DNA of 37,163 bases. Source: Emmonsiellopsis sp. PD_33. Lineage: Eukaryota > Ascomycota > Eurotiomycetes > Onygenales > Ajellomycetaceae. Below the pieces are notes generated by a model that saw only the letters and a list, made by a program, of their open reading frames with translations, did no database searches and was not told where the DNA came from. Location: positions 1 to 37,163 of the forward strand of contig JANTQF010000343.1 in NCBI GenBank assembly GCA_032988165.1. Direction: 5' to 3'. Each line of letters begins with the position of its first letter. The first letter of the stretch is position 1. The position numbers were made by a program, and so were the translations under genes. Shown here in pieces: positions 22,325 through 32,151 of the stretch.

Positions 22325-24163
22325 AAACTGACCACGACCATCCATGGCTAGCGTGAAGAATACAGGGGGTAGGAATCATGCATTATCCACTGATTGCTCA
22401 AAGCTTCACGGGGAAATCTCGTGCTTTTGTCTCCCCATGGGCCCTGGATGACGGAAGGTTGTCCAAGCAGCCTCTGGAAGCCGAGTAAACCCTGTGGCCA
22501 GCGAACCTCTTACAGCATCTTTACTGTGTAAGAGCAATGAATGTGCATTTTGTCCTCTTGAGAAGCTGCTACACAGAACGTGACAGAAGTCGAGCACGGC
22601 AAAATAAAGTTTAGAGGAAGTTGAAACAAGGCTACCCCAAGGGGGGAGATACCACAGAGTCTTCTAGGTTGAAGATGTTCCCGTCCCGGATTGGCCAAAA
22701 AAACAATCAGCAACAGTGGTCCGGGTGTTATTTACTAACTAAGAGAATTAAGATATGGCTCCCTGTGGATGGCCAAATATTTGTCCGCGCGGCATAAAAT
22801 CATGATGTAACTACTCCGTACTGATGTCCACATAGCAGTGTTATCGGATGCTACCAAGCCTACTGTTCAGGTTTTCAATTTTAAAGAGGTGACACAGCAC
22901 TCAGGGGCTAGCGGGTGGCCGCTCCGCTGTAAACCGTCACTAGGACTCTGCTGCCGCTACGGAGTAGTTTGTCGCATATATAACGCTCAAAGGTTGTTGG
23001 GTGGACTAGCTCAGTCTGGCTGGCGGCACATTTTAAAGTTGAGGTTTTGTGGAGGTGGCGTGCAGCCGATAGATGAGTTATTATCATGAGTATTTAGTAG
23101 GTTACTAGTTATGATGGGCGCCAAGCTGGAACTAAACACTTAACGAACTACGGAGTCGTCCAACCCCAGATTTTAGCGAGGAGTAGTTAGTTATCCCCGC
23201 ATCCTACTAACTTCAAAAAAATTACCAGCTTGATCATCTTCAAGCGCACTGCGGGTTCTCGGATCCCCCCCCAAGATTGACCGCCTGAGGATATTCCGTT
23301 ACACCACCCTTAAGCCACTAGGTTAGGAGAAGCATGCTCTTCTTGGACTGCGGCCGTGGTTGTGGTCATGAGCTTGACGTTGACTGCAAAACAGGTAATC
23401 TCTGTTCTATGCTGTGACTGGTGGAAGATTCGGTGGTAGATTTGCATCCTAGATATAAGATCTTCTGAACCAGATATATGGAGCCAACATACAAACCCAT
23501 CTTCCCTTCAAGTTATTTTTTGCAGTTTAGCGGGAGGCTCCTGTTTTTGCCATCAATGAGCAAAGCTGCTCTGCTATTACAATTCTCCGTATCTATCTAT
23601 GGGGTAGTTTGGCGGCCTTAAAGACATCTTCTATGAGTAGTATAACAGGATAAAAACCATTGGGTTGATCAACCAAGTCTCCTAGCCAAAAGCACAAATC
23701 TACAAGCGGAAAGGAAGGAGACGGCGCCTACATCTATTGATTAACAGAATGCCTATGATAGCTACGGGCCTATGGCCTATGGGAAAACAATGTTTGGTCT
23801 GGCAGTCCACGCTCCCGTCGTTTTGTTCATGTACCAGTATCCATCCAACCACTCCAGCAGACAAACTGGGTGAAATTATGGGGAACGGTTGGTCAACGGC
23901 GTCCATGCAGGTGAGCATGAAGGGAGCAGGACTAGGGGCCCTAGAACGGAATCCCGAAGGTGGACAGACCCCGACCGGGATCCCGAGGGAATATAATCTT
24001 TAATATCGTCCTACACGGCTTTGTGGGATTTGTATTCAATCTACAGTCTAGGCTTAGTGCCAATGAACTATGAGAATAGTTAAAACTCAGGATCAGGAGA
24101 TATACTATTTTGAGGCATTCTGGGAAATACCGGTGGACATACATACCCACCTGATTACCTTCC
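22325..24163. other. gene-poor, probably degenerate DNA
   Basis: About 1.8 kb between the pectate lyase promoter and the truncated VPS37-like gene. No domain-bearing frame was found. It contains the TACTCCGTA/TACGGAGTA inverted-repeat candidate at 22809-22969 and related AACTAC / GTAGTT words at about 23147 and 23182. The composition and lack of genes suggest decayed repeats, but no transposase frame could be read. Confidence 0.45.
22809..22969. repeat. candidate small inverted-repeat (MITE-like) element
   Basis: AACTACTCCGTA at 22809-22820 and its exact reverse complement TACGGAGTAGTT at 22958-22969 bound a 161-bp segment with no coding potential. The three bases outside each end are both TGT (22806-22808 and 22970-22972), compatible with a 3-bp target duplication. 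The 9-base core recurs at 498-506. It could instead be chance pairing of a motif common in the genome. Confidence 0.35.
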
Positions 24164-24671
24164 CTAACAAGTTAATATTGTGTTATTTGTTTGTTGGGGG
24201 TCGGGAGAAAGGAGGGGGGGGGTGGAGAGGATGGTGCGGAGGTCGGGGATTCTGTGTGTTTTGCGCGTGGGTGTGTTAGTGGTATTTGCAATGATTGTTT
24301 ATGGGATGGGAATGGGAATGGGAATGGGAATGGGTGTGTATGTTGTTTGCGTACGATTTATCTTTGACGATATCTGGTAGCCAGCCATCTTCTATGCTTG
24401 GGGGTTGCGGGGGATTGCTCGGCGAGCCGACGGCGTCCGGTATGGATTCTGAAGGGTCGCGCTGTGTGGTCTCTCCGGCTATCGAGTCGGATAGAAGCGG
24501 AACTGGTATTGGGGACGCCGTGTGCGGGGTGCCTTTGCGGCTGGCTTCATGGCTGGTAGGTTTGGGCGGAGGCGGCGGGGGGGTTTCGGTGTCTGGATGC
24601 GCGGTTGGGTTTCCGGGGTTTCCGGGGTAGGAGGAGGAGTGCGGAGAATAGGGGAGGGGAGGGAGAGACAT
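24164..24671 (-). pseudogene. truncated VPS37-like (ESCRT-I) gene, 5' portion only
   Basis: Exon 24671-24355 and exon 24251-24164 join across a GTACGC...CACAG intron to 134 codons. The N-terminal part is proline-rich and contains PPPPPPKPTSHEASRKGTP and then DGWLPDIVKDKS, resembling the leader of filamentous-fungal Vps37 proteins just before the Mod_r core. The second exon reads IPDLRTILSTPPLLSPDP and then stops at TAG. The coiled Mod_r domain, about 150 further residues in intact proteins, is not found in any frame down to 22.3 kb. The in-frame sequence before the first ATG (VPIPSPTTLPVNNPTPVTPQ) also looks coding, so an upstream exon may be missing. Either this is a decayed or rearranged copy, or a distant exon was not recognised. 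The family assignment is from remembered family pattern, not a search. Confidence 0.42.
24308..24334. repeat. GGGAAT hexamer microsatellite
   Basis: Four tandem GGGAAT units followed by GGG, lying inside the proposed intron of the truncated VPS37-like gene. On the minus strand this is a CCCATT repeat, which would be translated as His-Ser if the intron were retained. Replication slippage is the simple explanation. Confidence 0.8.
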
Positions 24672-25182
24672 GTTGGACTGCGGAGTAACGGGGGTGGGAT
24701 TGTTGACGGGCAGCGTGGTTGGTGATGGAATGGGAACGAGTTCGGAGGTGGGGAGTTGGGGATGGTTTCATTGTTCATGACATCAGCTCTTCGTTGTGCC
24801 GCTAGATAGACGCTGTTAGCGCCACGAGTATAACAAATGATTTATTTTAATCTTTTCTTAATGACTCTCTCCTAAACTCTGAAAATATTCACCTTAGTGA
24901 AGTGGTGACCAATTCCTAAATTCATTTCTCATTCCTACTAGGTGAATCCTATCTATCACAAATTCACAATGTCAAGTAGAAACCGGCAATCGTTGAAGGC
25001 TCAAAACCCTCACACGAACCCAAACTTCAGGCTCCCATTTTACCAGCCCCCAATATGCTTACTTCCTCCTAGCTAGACGTCATTATATCCTATAGGATCT
25101 GTTTGGTCCCAGCTCCATTATTCTTGCTCGACGATATATTCCGAGGCATCTGTCGTTGACACAACTACTCAAGTGCTTCCAA
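24672..25182. other. upstream regions of the divergent VPS37-like and DUF6914-like genes
   Basis: About 510 bp between divergently oriented start codons. The portion 24672-24775 still has proline-rich coding character on the minus strand. The rest is AT-rich, without recognised features. Confidence 0.4.
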
Positions 25183-25769
25183 ATGGCTCCTCGAGACATA
25201 TCTCTTATCGCATACCGCAGTACTCCAACACAGCGCGCACATTTTGCAATTTTCATTCCTTCCGCCTCCGATCCAGACGTTGGAACGATTATTCATGTCG
25301 TCGGTGCTCCTATGGCTGGCTATCAACTTGAATTCAAGCGAAACTATTCACCCGGTTCGACCCAGCGGGCACACACTAGGTATCAAATTGGGCAAATTGA
25401 CTCCCAATACATTGCAGACGCGAAAGACAACACGTCTAGCAGAGACTCCACCCCGAAGGGAGCAGTAGAACTCGCAGCGAGTCGGGTTCCGCCACCAGCC
25501 ATCAGCCAGGATTTCATGGCTCCTGTTAATAACGTAAGTCGGGTTGAGATTCGCTGCATGATACGATTGCTGATAGAAGACATTTCTAGACAACCAACAG
25601 AAGATGCCAAGAATGGGCGATGGACTTTGTTGCTCACCTTATTCACCTTCAATACATCGATGCAAGTGCCATCCAGATTGTCCAGTCTAAACGTGATCCG
25701 CCAACACATGGCATTGGTTTGCGGCCCATTGGTGACGGGACGGGATTGGGTGGAAGGGCCAGTCAGTGA
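25183..25769 (+). CDS. small conserved fungal protein, DUF6914-like
   Basis: Exons 25183-25533 and 25590-25769 join across a 56-nt intron (GTAAGT to TCTAG, phase 0) to give 176 aa. The unspliced frame would change character after VNN; the spliced one continues as TTNRRCQEWAMDFVAHLIHL, the ending expected of this family of small fungal proteins of unknown function. The N-terminal half begins ISLIAYRSTPTQRAHFAIFIP and contains GTIIHVVGAPMAGYQLEF, a pattern of short beta strands, and the protein ends in a Gly-rich tail. No signal peptide or membrane segment is present. The start is the ATG before APRDISL, the first ATG in this frame. It converges on the APH-type gene, with 243 bp between stop codons. 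Function unknown; the family name is from memory. Confidence 0.8.
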
Positions 25770-26012
25770 ACTTCAAAATCGGTGCTAAGCCACTGCTCTC
25801 GTCACTCAAGACAGATTATGAAAATTAGCTTTTGTTTCAAGGACTGTATTTCATGTTTGCTCTCATACTCCTTGCATGATGGCCATACTGTGAGATTCCA
25901 ACTAGACCAAATAAGATCAATCCTTAGAGGCCAGTCAGCCCTAAGTATGTTTTATACACACCTAGTACATATTCGTGCAGAAATAAATTGGAGAGACCTA
26001 CTGTCATGTATC

Positions 26013-27061
26013 TTATACGGCCCCCATTTGATTGATGTATTCCGCAAAAATATCATACTCCACCGTGTATGGGCTCAAAAACTTTGGTATCCAAACAGTG
26101 CGCCACTCATCATTATAATGAGATGTGTACAGAGCCTTGCAGTACTCCCAGTAGTCAGGATACCAGCCAGCATGGGCCCAGTCAACCACCGCAAGAACAC
26201 GTGGAGGGCTTGTCGAAGAAATCATAATGTTGCCCCGATGTAGGTCTCCATGGGTCAGCTTGATGGCTCCAGTGTCCGGCAGAAACTCTCGATAAGGATC
26301 CTGATATTTTCGTGATTCAGGCACCCAGTGTTGAGGAAGCGCAGAAAACCAGTCATTAAACTCCTTGATGTTCTTGAAAGGGCCACCGGATGGCATGCTT
26401 TCAAAGACATAATCAAGTAAAGGTCGACGAGCAATTGATCCTACAATACGTATCAGTAAATAGTTGCCATATAATTATCAAGACACATACCAATGAGTGG
26501 ATCCGTAGGGTCTTGTTCAGTCTGCCGAAGAGATGAAATAATTTCGTGAAGCTCATCACAGATTGATGACCTATCTGAGCCACTTAGGGAATCCCATCTG
26601 TCATGCAGTGTTTCTCCCTGGATAAGCTCCATGTAAATAAAAACAGTGCCTCCCTCAACTTTCCAGCCATACACCTCAGGCACTGGAACCTTATCAGGGA
26701 GAATTCTCCGAATCATATGCAAGCATAGCGCCTCTTCAACCGTGACACGAGGACCAAACTTGACAATGAGATTGAGATGCTCAAATTTAACAGGTGTGGG
26801 TTGAGACGTGTTTTTGAAGTCCGTTGAACGGGCAGTAACTTCTGATGGCGCTGGCAGGCATTTTTGGCCCGTTTTCATCGTGACTCGAAAGAAAGAGGAG
26901 TCAACAAAGTCCATCTCCGGTTTTGTCATGTCAGAAAGCCATGAGGTTGGGGTTTGGAGTGTGTCTGGCATTTTCGACGAGAAGCTACACCCGTTGTTGA
27001 CATTAGGATGGATCATGAAAGACACAGTTACAAGTTGAAGTTGAATGAGGTTGATATCCAT
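26013..27061 (-). CDS. aminoglycoside phosphotransferase (APH)-family kinase-like protein
   Basis: A small-molecule kinase fold protein (PF01636 type); fungal members are numerous and their substrates mostly unknown, so antibiotic resistance should not be assumed. Exons 27061-26491 and 26440-26013 join across a 50-nt intron (GTATGT to TGTAG) to give 332 aa. Kinase landmarks are complete: NLIVKFG with the ATP-binding lysine and the following EEALCLHMI glutamate helix; a hinge-like FIYMELIQGETL; the catalytic loop HGDLHRGNIM; and VVDWAHAGWYPDYWEY, with the metal-binding aspartate. The start is uncertain: ATG at 27061, or ATG at 26971 (MPDTLQTPTSW), which would give 302 aa and looks equally good. 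The intact motifs argue for an active enzyme. Confidence 0.88.
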
Positions 27062-27663
27062 TTGAGAGGTATGTGGTCACGTGATGGAGAGGCTCATCGA
27101 GTGCAGACTCCCCCTGGAGAACCCTATTTTGTTTTCTTTGCAAGTAGAAATAATACGAAAATTACTTTATATACACAGTGTCTATTGATTTATCACCAAA
27201 TTCTAACACAATATATGTCAGTAGCCAGAAATCAGCCATATAAGTCCGGGTGCCCTGCCATCTTGACCAGCATCTGCCATAAGTTGATGCCACCGCCCTG
27301 GACCGGGACCTGTGAAGGATTCCAGGCGTTTTATCTCCGCAATAATATAATGCAGCGCTCGAAACCTCTGTCAGGTTGTATATCGAATAATAGGGTCTGC
27401 TATTGATGGTATCGCAAGCGGGAGGAAGGGTAGGGTTCGCGATTCGATAGAGCGGGGGTTCCCGAGCTCCCGATGCCTTTGTAAGAAAACATGTTTCCCT
27501 TATCCAGTACGCCAATTCCGGTGGCAAAGTAGGCGTGGTGCAATCCAGCTATGCGTCCCTCTGGCAGCGTGGATTGGTCAAGTCCAGAGAAGGGAGGCCA
27601 CCGAGTATTTTCGACTGCACATGCTTGCGCATTCTGATCTTAAAACATCAATAAAAGACCGTT
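27062..27663. other. intergenic region between two minus-strand genes
   Basis: About 600 bp containing the APH-type promoter and the 3'UTR of the ankyrin gene. No gene was recognised. A CACGTG palindrome lies at 27077-27082, 16 bp upstream of the APH-type ATG at 27061, and could be an E-box-like site; this rests on the hexamer only. Confidence 0.45.
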
Positions 27664-28308
27664 TTAGTCCACTCGCCGTCTAACATCCCTCTCCTGAGTT
27701 TCCGCGTTCACCCCTCTAAGTGCATCCGTGACCAGTTCCCGCAGTTCCCGCTGTCCCTCCTCCGTGTGAAAATTTTCCCTTGCAGCCAGCTCCTCAATCC
27801 GCCGCTTGAATTCCGGATCAACACCATCATCCCCATTCACGGCCGGGTCCACAATACTTCCAAGATTGACCGTGACATTTGGCGGAATGGTCGCCGACGA
27901 ATGCAGCAGTTGGGAGGGATCGTTGGTCGCCAGAGGGCCTTGTAGGTATGCGATCAACAACGGGAAATCGCCGTCACTTGCAATAACCTCTTCCGCTTTA
28001 ACACCAATGTTATTCCTAATATTTCGGTCCACGCCGAGTTCCTCGATTAAACAGCGGGCTACCTCGACGGTCTCCGCGACGAACAGGCAGGTTTCGCCGT
28101 CCTCATCGAGCAGGTTGACGTTTACATTGAATTCTTGAACAAGGGCGCGGAGGAGATCAATATGGCCGTAGGAGGCTGCCGCGTGAAGGAGGGAGTATCC
28201 GTGTTCGTCCTGGGATGAGGCCAGAGCCGGGTTTGAGCGGAGGAGGGGGAGGAGGGAGGGCGAGTTGTCCGCGGCGAGAATGTAGACGTTTGGCTGGGCG
28301 GAGGACAT
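27664..28308 (-). CDS. small ankyrin-repeat protein (YCR051W-like)
   Basis: A single exon of 214 aa. The N-terminal half carries two to three ankyrin repeats: DEHGYSLLHAAASYGHIDLL, then DEDGETCLFVAETVEVARCL and a shorter third unit with RNIRNNIGVKAEEV. The C-terminal third is charged and helical (EFKRRIEELAARENF) and ends in an arginine-rich tail. No membrane segment or targeting signal is seen, so a cytosolic or nuclear protein is likely. Size and layout match the yeast YCR051W-type family, whose molecular role is not established. The ATG before SSAQPNVYIL was chosen; the same frame is open upstream but reads like leader sequence. It is divergent from TRL1, with 427 bp between the start codon at 28308 and the first TRL1 ATG. 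Confidence 0.85.
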   Translation of the reverse strand: MSSAQPNVYILAADNSPSLLPLLRSNPALASSQDEHGYSLLHAAASYGHIDLLRALVQEFNVNVNLLDEDGETCLFVAETVEVARCLIEELGVDRNIRNNIGVKAEEVIASDGDFPLLIAYLQGPLATNDPSQLLHSSATIPPNVTVNLGSIVDPAVNGDDGVDPEFKRRIEELAARENFHTEEGQRELRELVTDALRGVNAETQERDVRRRVD

Positions 28309-28735
28309 TGTGGAGGAAGGATCCGAGAAAGCGGGGCGGGAATGACTCTTAATTGCAGAGAATGACTGAATATATCCAGGTATCTGATATTGCGATGACT
28401 GGGCGGATATAAAAATAGCTTGGAGGGGTGGTTGGCGCAGAAAAAACGAGGCAGCAAACCCCCCCTTGCCGAATGCGGTTAGCCGCTGTAGCGGCCTCCC
28501 CGCGCGACCAACAATGACCGCGTCCAACTTTTTCACCATCTCTCACCGGCCTTGAGAGACAAACAAATTGCTGCAGCGCTGCGATATTGTTGTGAGTCAC
28601 AGCGGTGTCCAAGCAGTCTCTCATAAATAGCCGCAGACTTTCGTTCCTGGAACCAAACCGCCGCCCTAATCGCCACCACGCTACCTCGTCTATTTTCGAC
28701 GCGCCGCTCCCCACCTCCCGCCTCCTAACGGACCT
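28309..28735. promoter_or_regulatory. shared divergent promoter, ankyrin gene / TRL1
   Basis: The only space between the divergent start codons at 28308 (minus) and 28736 or 28778 (plus), so it must hold both promoters. No TATA box or factor site is claimed. The short spacing would allow co-regulation. Confidence 0.5.
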
Positions 28736-28777
28736 ATGCTTATTACCCGTCGGCTTTTCCATTTCACTCGGCCAGCC

Positions 28778-31231
28778 ATGGTTCAGCAGGACGTGCATCA
28801 AGTCTCCCAGCTCGTTCAGAGCCTTGAGGCTGCAAGCAACAAGAAAAAACAGCCAGGGAAGAGGACCTTCTCCTGCAAGAAATCTACCTTCCCTGTCCAG
28901 GGGTCAAACAACATCAGTGTCGACTCATGGAGGTTCCAGGATTGGGATTATAAGCGCGATGATCTGCCTACCTACGCGCGTGGTCTGTTCACCACCAGTA
29001 ACAACAAGAGACATCCCGAGATCGCCGTCCGGGGATATGATAAGTTCTTCAATGTCGAAGAGGTCAACTCGACCCGGTGGAGGAATATCGAGAATAATAC
29101 CAGGGGCCCGTACGAGCTGAGCGTCAAGGAAAATGGGTGTATCATTTTTATGTCCGGTTTGGAGGACGGCACGCTCTTGGTGTGCAGCAAACATTCGACA
29201 GGCGCTAGAGCTGATGTTAACGTGAGCCATGCCGTTGCTGGTGAAAACTGGGCAAAGAAGCATGTAACCTCCGTTGGTAGGACGGTGGAGGATTTGGCTA
29301 AGGCGTTGAGGGAGGCGAATCTAACCGCTGTTGGAGAACTCTGCGACGACCAATTCGAGGAGCATGTTCTTGCCTACGACCAGGAAGCCGCTGGTATCTA
29401 TCTACACGGCCTTAACTACAATCTTCCCGAATTTGCCACTCTTCCAGGCCCAGAGGTTCACAAATTCGCTGATGCGTGGGGTTTTAAGAAAGCCCAGTTC
29501 CTCATGAAGGATACCCTGCCGGAGGTGCAGACTTTTCTCGAGAAATGTGCTGAGACGGGCTCTTGGGATGGTAGGGATACCGAAGGCTTTGTTATTCGGT
29601 GCCAGATGCGTGAATCTGGCGTCGGTCCCTACAGAGACTGGTTCTTCAAGTACAAGTTCGAAGAGCCTTATCTCATGTACAGACAGTGGCGTGAAGCAAC
29701 CAAAGCCATGATTGCAGGAAGACAGCCAAAGATCAAGAAGCATATTAAGATTACGGAGGAGTATCTGCAATATGCGAAGAGACAGCTCTTCCAGAACCCG
29801 AAACTCGCCAAGGAATATAACCAAAACCACGGCATCATCGCGATGAGGGACGGCTTCTTGAGAGAGAGGGGCTTGAAGGGCTCGGAGATCATTGCTATGG
29901 AATCTGAGCAGGGACAAAATTCCAGTGCCACCGCTAATGTGACGCACGACATCGTACTCGTTCCGATAGCCTCAATCGGTTGTGGCAAAACTACACTGGC
30001 TCTCGCCCTTGTCAAGTTGTTTGGCTGGGGTCATATCCAGAACGATAACATTCAGGGACAGAAGAACCGTCCGAAACGATTCGCACAGGAGGTGAACAAC
30101 TCCCTCACCTCGCATCGGGTTGTCATTGCGGATCGCAATAATCACCAAAAACGGGAGAGAAAGCAGATCATCGAAGATGTTCAACGGATCAATCCAGACG
30201 CCAAATTCGTTGCTCTCCACTACGTTCATGAGCCAAAGAGCCAATTGCTCCACGATATCAGGAAGGTTACCCAAGCCAGGGTTCTCGAACGAGGAGATAA
30301 CCACCAAACAATCCAAGCCAGCAGCAAAGGCCCCGATTCGATCATTGCAATCATGGAAGGCTTCCTAAGCCGCTTCGAAGCCGTCGATACGAACCACGAC
30401 GCAGACTACGGCTTCGACGAAGTTATCGACCTCGATGTAACTGCCTCATCCCGGGAGAATCTCGAAAAAGTTGTCTCATCCCTGCACAACACCTTTCCAA
30501 AACTCATGAACGGCCTCATGCCTACATCCACAGATCTAGACAACGCCATCGAGCACGCTATGAACAACTACACTGTCGAGGCCAAGACAAAACACGACCT
30601 AAGCTTCGGAAACAAGTCCACCAAACCCGCCCTCCGCGAGTCTCCAGACCGCCTCGCTAAACGCGTCGAATACTTCAATATCTCCTTCAAACCATCCGAC
30701 ATCACAACCCTTCTCACCTCCCTTTTCACCCCCTCAGACACCAACCCCATCCCTCCCGAAAAATCATCTCTATACAACCACCTCCTCAACTCCCGCCGCA
30801 TCCAACCGGCCTTCCATGTAACCCTGATCCACCGCGCCTCGCAACCCGCCCACCCAAAACTCTGGATCCACTACACAGACCTCTACAAATCCGCCATCAC
30901 CAAACAGCTCGACCCCTCAAACGGGTACTCTCTGGAAACCCCACCGCTAGGCACTTGCCGCGTCCGTCTCGAGCGGCTCGTCTGGGACGATCGCATCATG
31001 GCATTCGTGGCGAGGATTTGTCCCAATGAGGGTGATGAGTGGCCGTGCGCTAATGAAATCCCGCATGTTACGGTTGGCACCGCAGCGCCGAACGTGAAGC
31101 CGAAGGAGAGTAATGACCTACTCAAGAGGTGGTTGGAACGTGGGGCGGGAGGCGAGACGGGGATTTGGGAGATGGAGGTGCCGGCTGTGACTGTGTTGGA
31201 GGGGACGGTGGGGGAGGTTATGAGGAGGTGA
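28778..31231 (+). CDS. TRL1: tRNA ligase Trl1 (ligase, kinase, cyclic phosphodiesterase)
   Basis: Seals tRNA halves after intron removal and, in yeast, also joins HAC1 mRNA in the unfolded protein response. An intronless gene of 817 aa, close to the yeast length. The N-terminal adenylyltransferase domain carries the nucleotide-accepting lysine, K117, in SVKENGCIIF, with the downstream GEL and DTEGFVIR motifs. The polynucleotide kinase domain has the P-loop GCGKTTLAL near residue 400 and a later RNNHQKRER stretch. The C-terminal 2H phosphodiesterase has both HxT motifs, HVTLIHR near 680 and HVTVGT near 762. The ATG at 28778 has G at -3 and G at +4, a good start context. An in-frame upstream ATG at 28736 would add 14 residues (831 aa). 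All catalytic motifs are intact. Confidence 0.95.
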   Translation: MVQQDVHQVSQLVQSLEAASNKKKQPGKRTFSCKKSTFPVQGSNNISVDSWRFQDWDYKRDDLPTYARGLFTTSNNKRHPEIAVRGYDKFFNVEEVNSTRWRNIENNTRGPYELSVKENGCIIFMSGLEDGTLLVCSKHSTGARADVNVSHAVAGENWAKKHVTSVGRTVEDLAKALREANLTAVGELCDDQFEEHVLAYDQEAAGIYLHGLNYNLPEFATLPGPEVHKFADAWGFKKAQFLMKDTLPEVQTFLEKCAETGSWDGRDTEGFVIRCQMRESGVGPYRDWFFKYKFEEPYLMYRQWREATKAMIAGRQPKIKKHIKITEEYLQYAKRQLFQNPKLAKEYNQNHGIIAMRDGFLRERGLKGSEIIAMESEQGQNSSATANVTHDIVLVPIASIGCGKTTLALALVKLFGWGHIQNDNIQGQKNRPKRFAQEVNNSLTSHRVVIADRNNHQKRERKQIIEDVQRINPDAKFVALHYVHEPKSQLLHDIRKVTQARVLERGDNHQTIQASSKGPDSIIAIMEGFLSRFEAVDTNHDADYGFDEVIDLDVTASSRENLEKVVSSLHNTFPKLMNGLMPTSTDLDNAIEHAMNNYTVEAKTKHDLSFGNKSTKPALRESPDRLAKRVEYFNISFKPSDITTLLTSLFTPSDTNPIPPEKSSLYNHLLNSRRIQPAFHVTLIHRASQPAHPKLWIHYTDLYKSAITKQLDPSNGYSLETPPLGTCRVRLERLVWDDRIMAFVARICPNEGDEWPCANEIPHVTVGTAAPNVKPKESNDLLKRWLERGAGGETGIWEMEVPAVTVLEGTVGEVMRR

Positions 31232-32151
31232 AGAAATGGCGTGTGCTGTTGAGTTGTTGCTTATCTATCTGCCGTTGACGAATAGGGAATGATAGGTTAC
31301 TGAAGATTTCATTCTATGATGATGCTTGATTTTTCCCCCCACCCTTTTCATGATGGGTTGCTTTCGGGATCTATTACGTTTCTAGACACAGAAGTGGAAA
31401 AATAAAAGGTTACTGCTGAAAAAAAAAAGGGAGGGGGAAGGGAAGAAAATCCATCGACACTCTGGCGCAATGAGTTAGGCGTGATGCTTATTTCAATCGG
31501 TGTGGGAGTGGGAGTGGGTGTGGGTGATAACTCTCAACTTACCACTCATGTTTCTCAATCTATATAGTGATACCAATATAAGTTATCTCTTCTCTTCTGA
31601 ACATAGATGTACTACACCGTCTACATGGATTTTAGCGGTGATATGAATAAATTTATTTTATTTTTGGTTCATTAAACATGAGATGTGGTGGTGGTATCTA
31701 TCCGTCTAGCAGCTATATAAGGCAGAAGTAAAGGAGACAAATGAAAAAAGAGAATAGAAAAAGCAGTAGGAAATAGCGGGATATCAAACAAAAGGCCTCA
31801 ACGCTCAAAAAAAAAAAAAAAAAAAGGGGGGGGGGGGTTATATCCACGGGAATCTGCCAGGGCTTCAAAAAGGATAAAAAAAATTATTAAAGTGAGAAAG
31901 ACATGGGTTGTTAACATGAAAAGATGGAATGACCAACGCAACCACAAAGAGAAAAGAAAAGTCTGCTCATTCATCATATCAGGCTGCACGGGTCGAAAGA
32001 GCATTAAAGGGGGAGGGGGGAGGGGGGAGGAATAAACCAGTCCCCAGATTCCCTCAAGTCCAGCCCAAGTTCCTCCAGTTCCGGTCCAGGAAATAGATAA
32101 TAGTAAGTGATATTTTACATGTATTTTAAAGCTCGTTTTTCCAAGGCAGGG
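31232..32151. other. convergent 3' intergenic region
   Basis: 920 bp between the stop codons of TRL1 (plus) and SFT2 (minus), holding both 3'UTRs. It includes a GTGGGA/GTGGGT-rich stretch near 31500-31530 and the adjoining A and G homopolymers at 31807-31837. No coding region was recognised. Confidence 0.55.
31807..31837. repeat. A19-G12 homopolymer junction
   Basis: Nineteen A followed directly by twelve G. It lies between convergent genes. Assembly length errors are likely in such a tract. Confidence 0.85.

Noticed and set aside
23220..23330. B-box-like GGTTCTCGGATCC string
   Set aside because: The spacing and sequence do not fit a tRNA B box, and no matching A box or stems were found.
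24308..24334. Telomere-like G-rich hexamer repeat
   Set aside because: GGGAAT is not the fungal TTAGGG repeat, and there are only four units; a microsatellite is simpler.
26013..27061. Antibiotic-resistance interpretation of the APH-type gene
   Set aside because: Fungal APH-fold proteins form large families unrelated to aminoglycoside resistance; only the kinase fold is supported.
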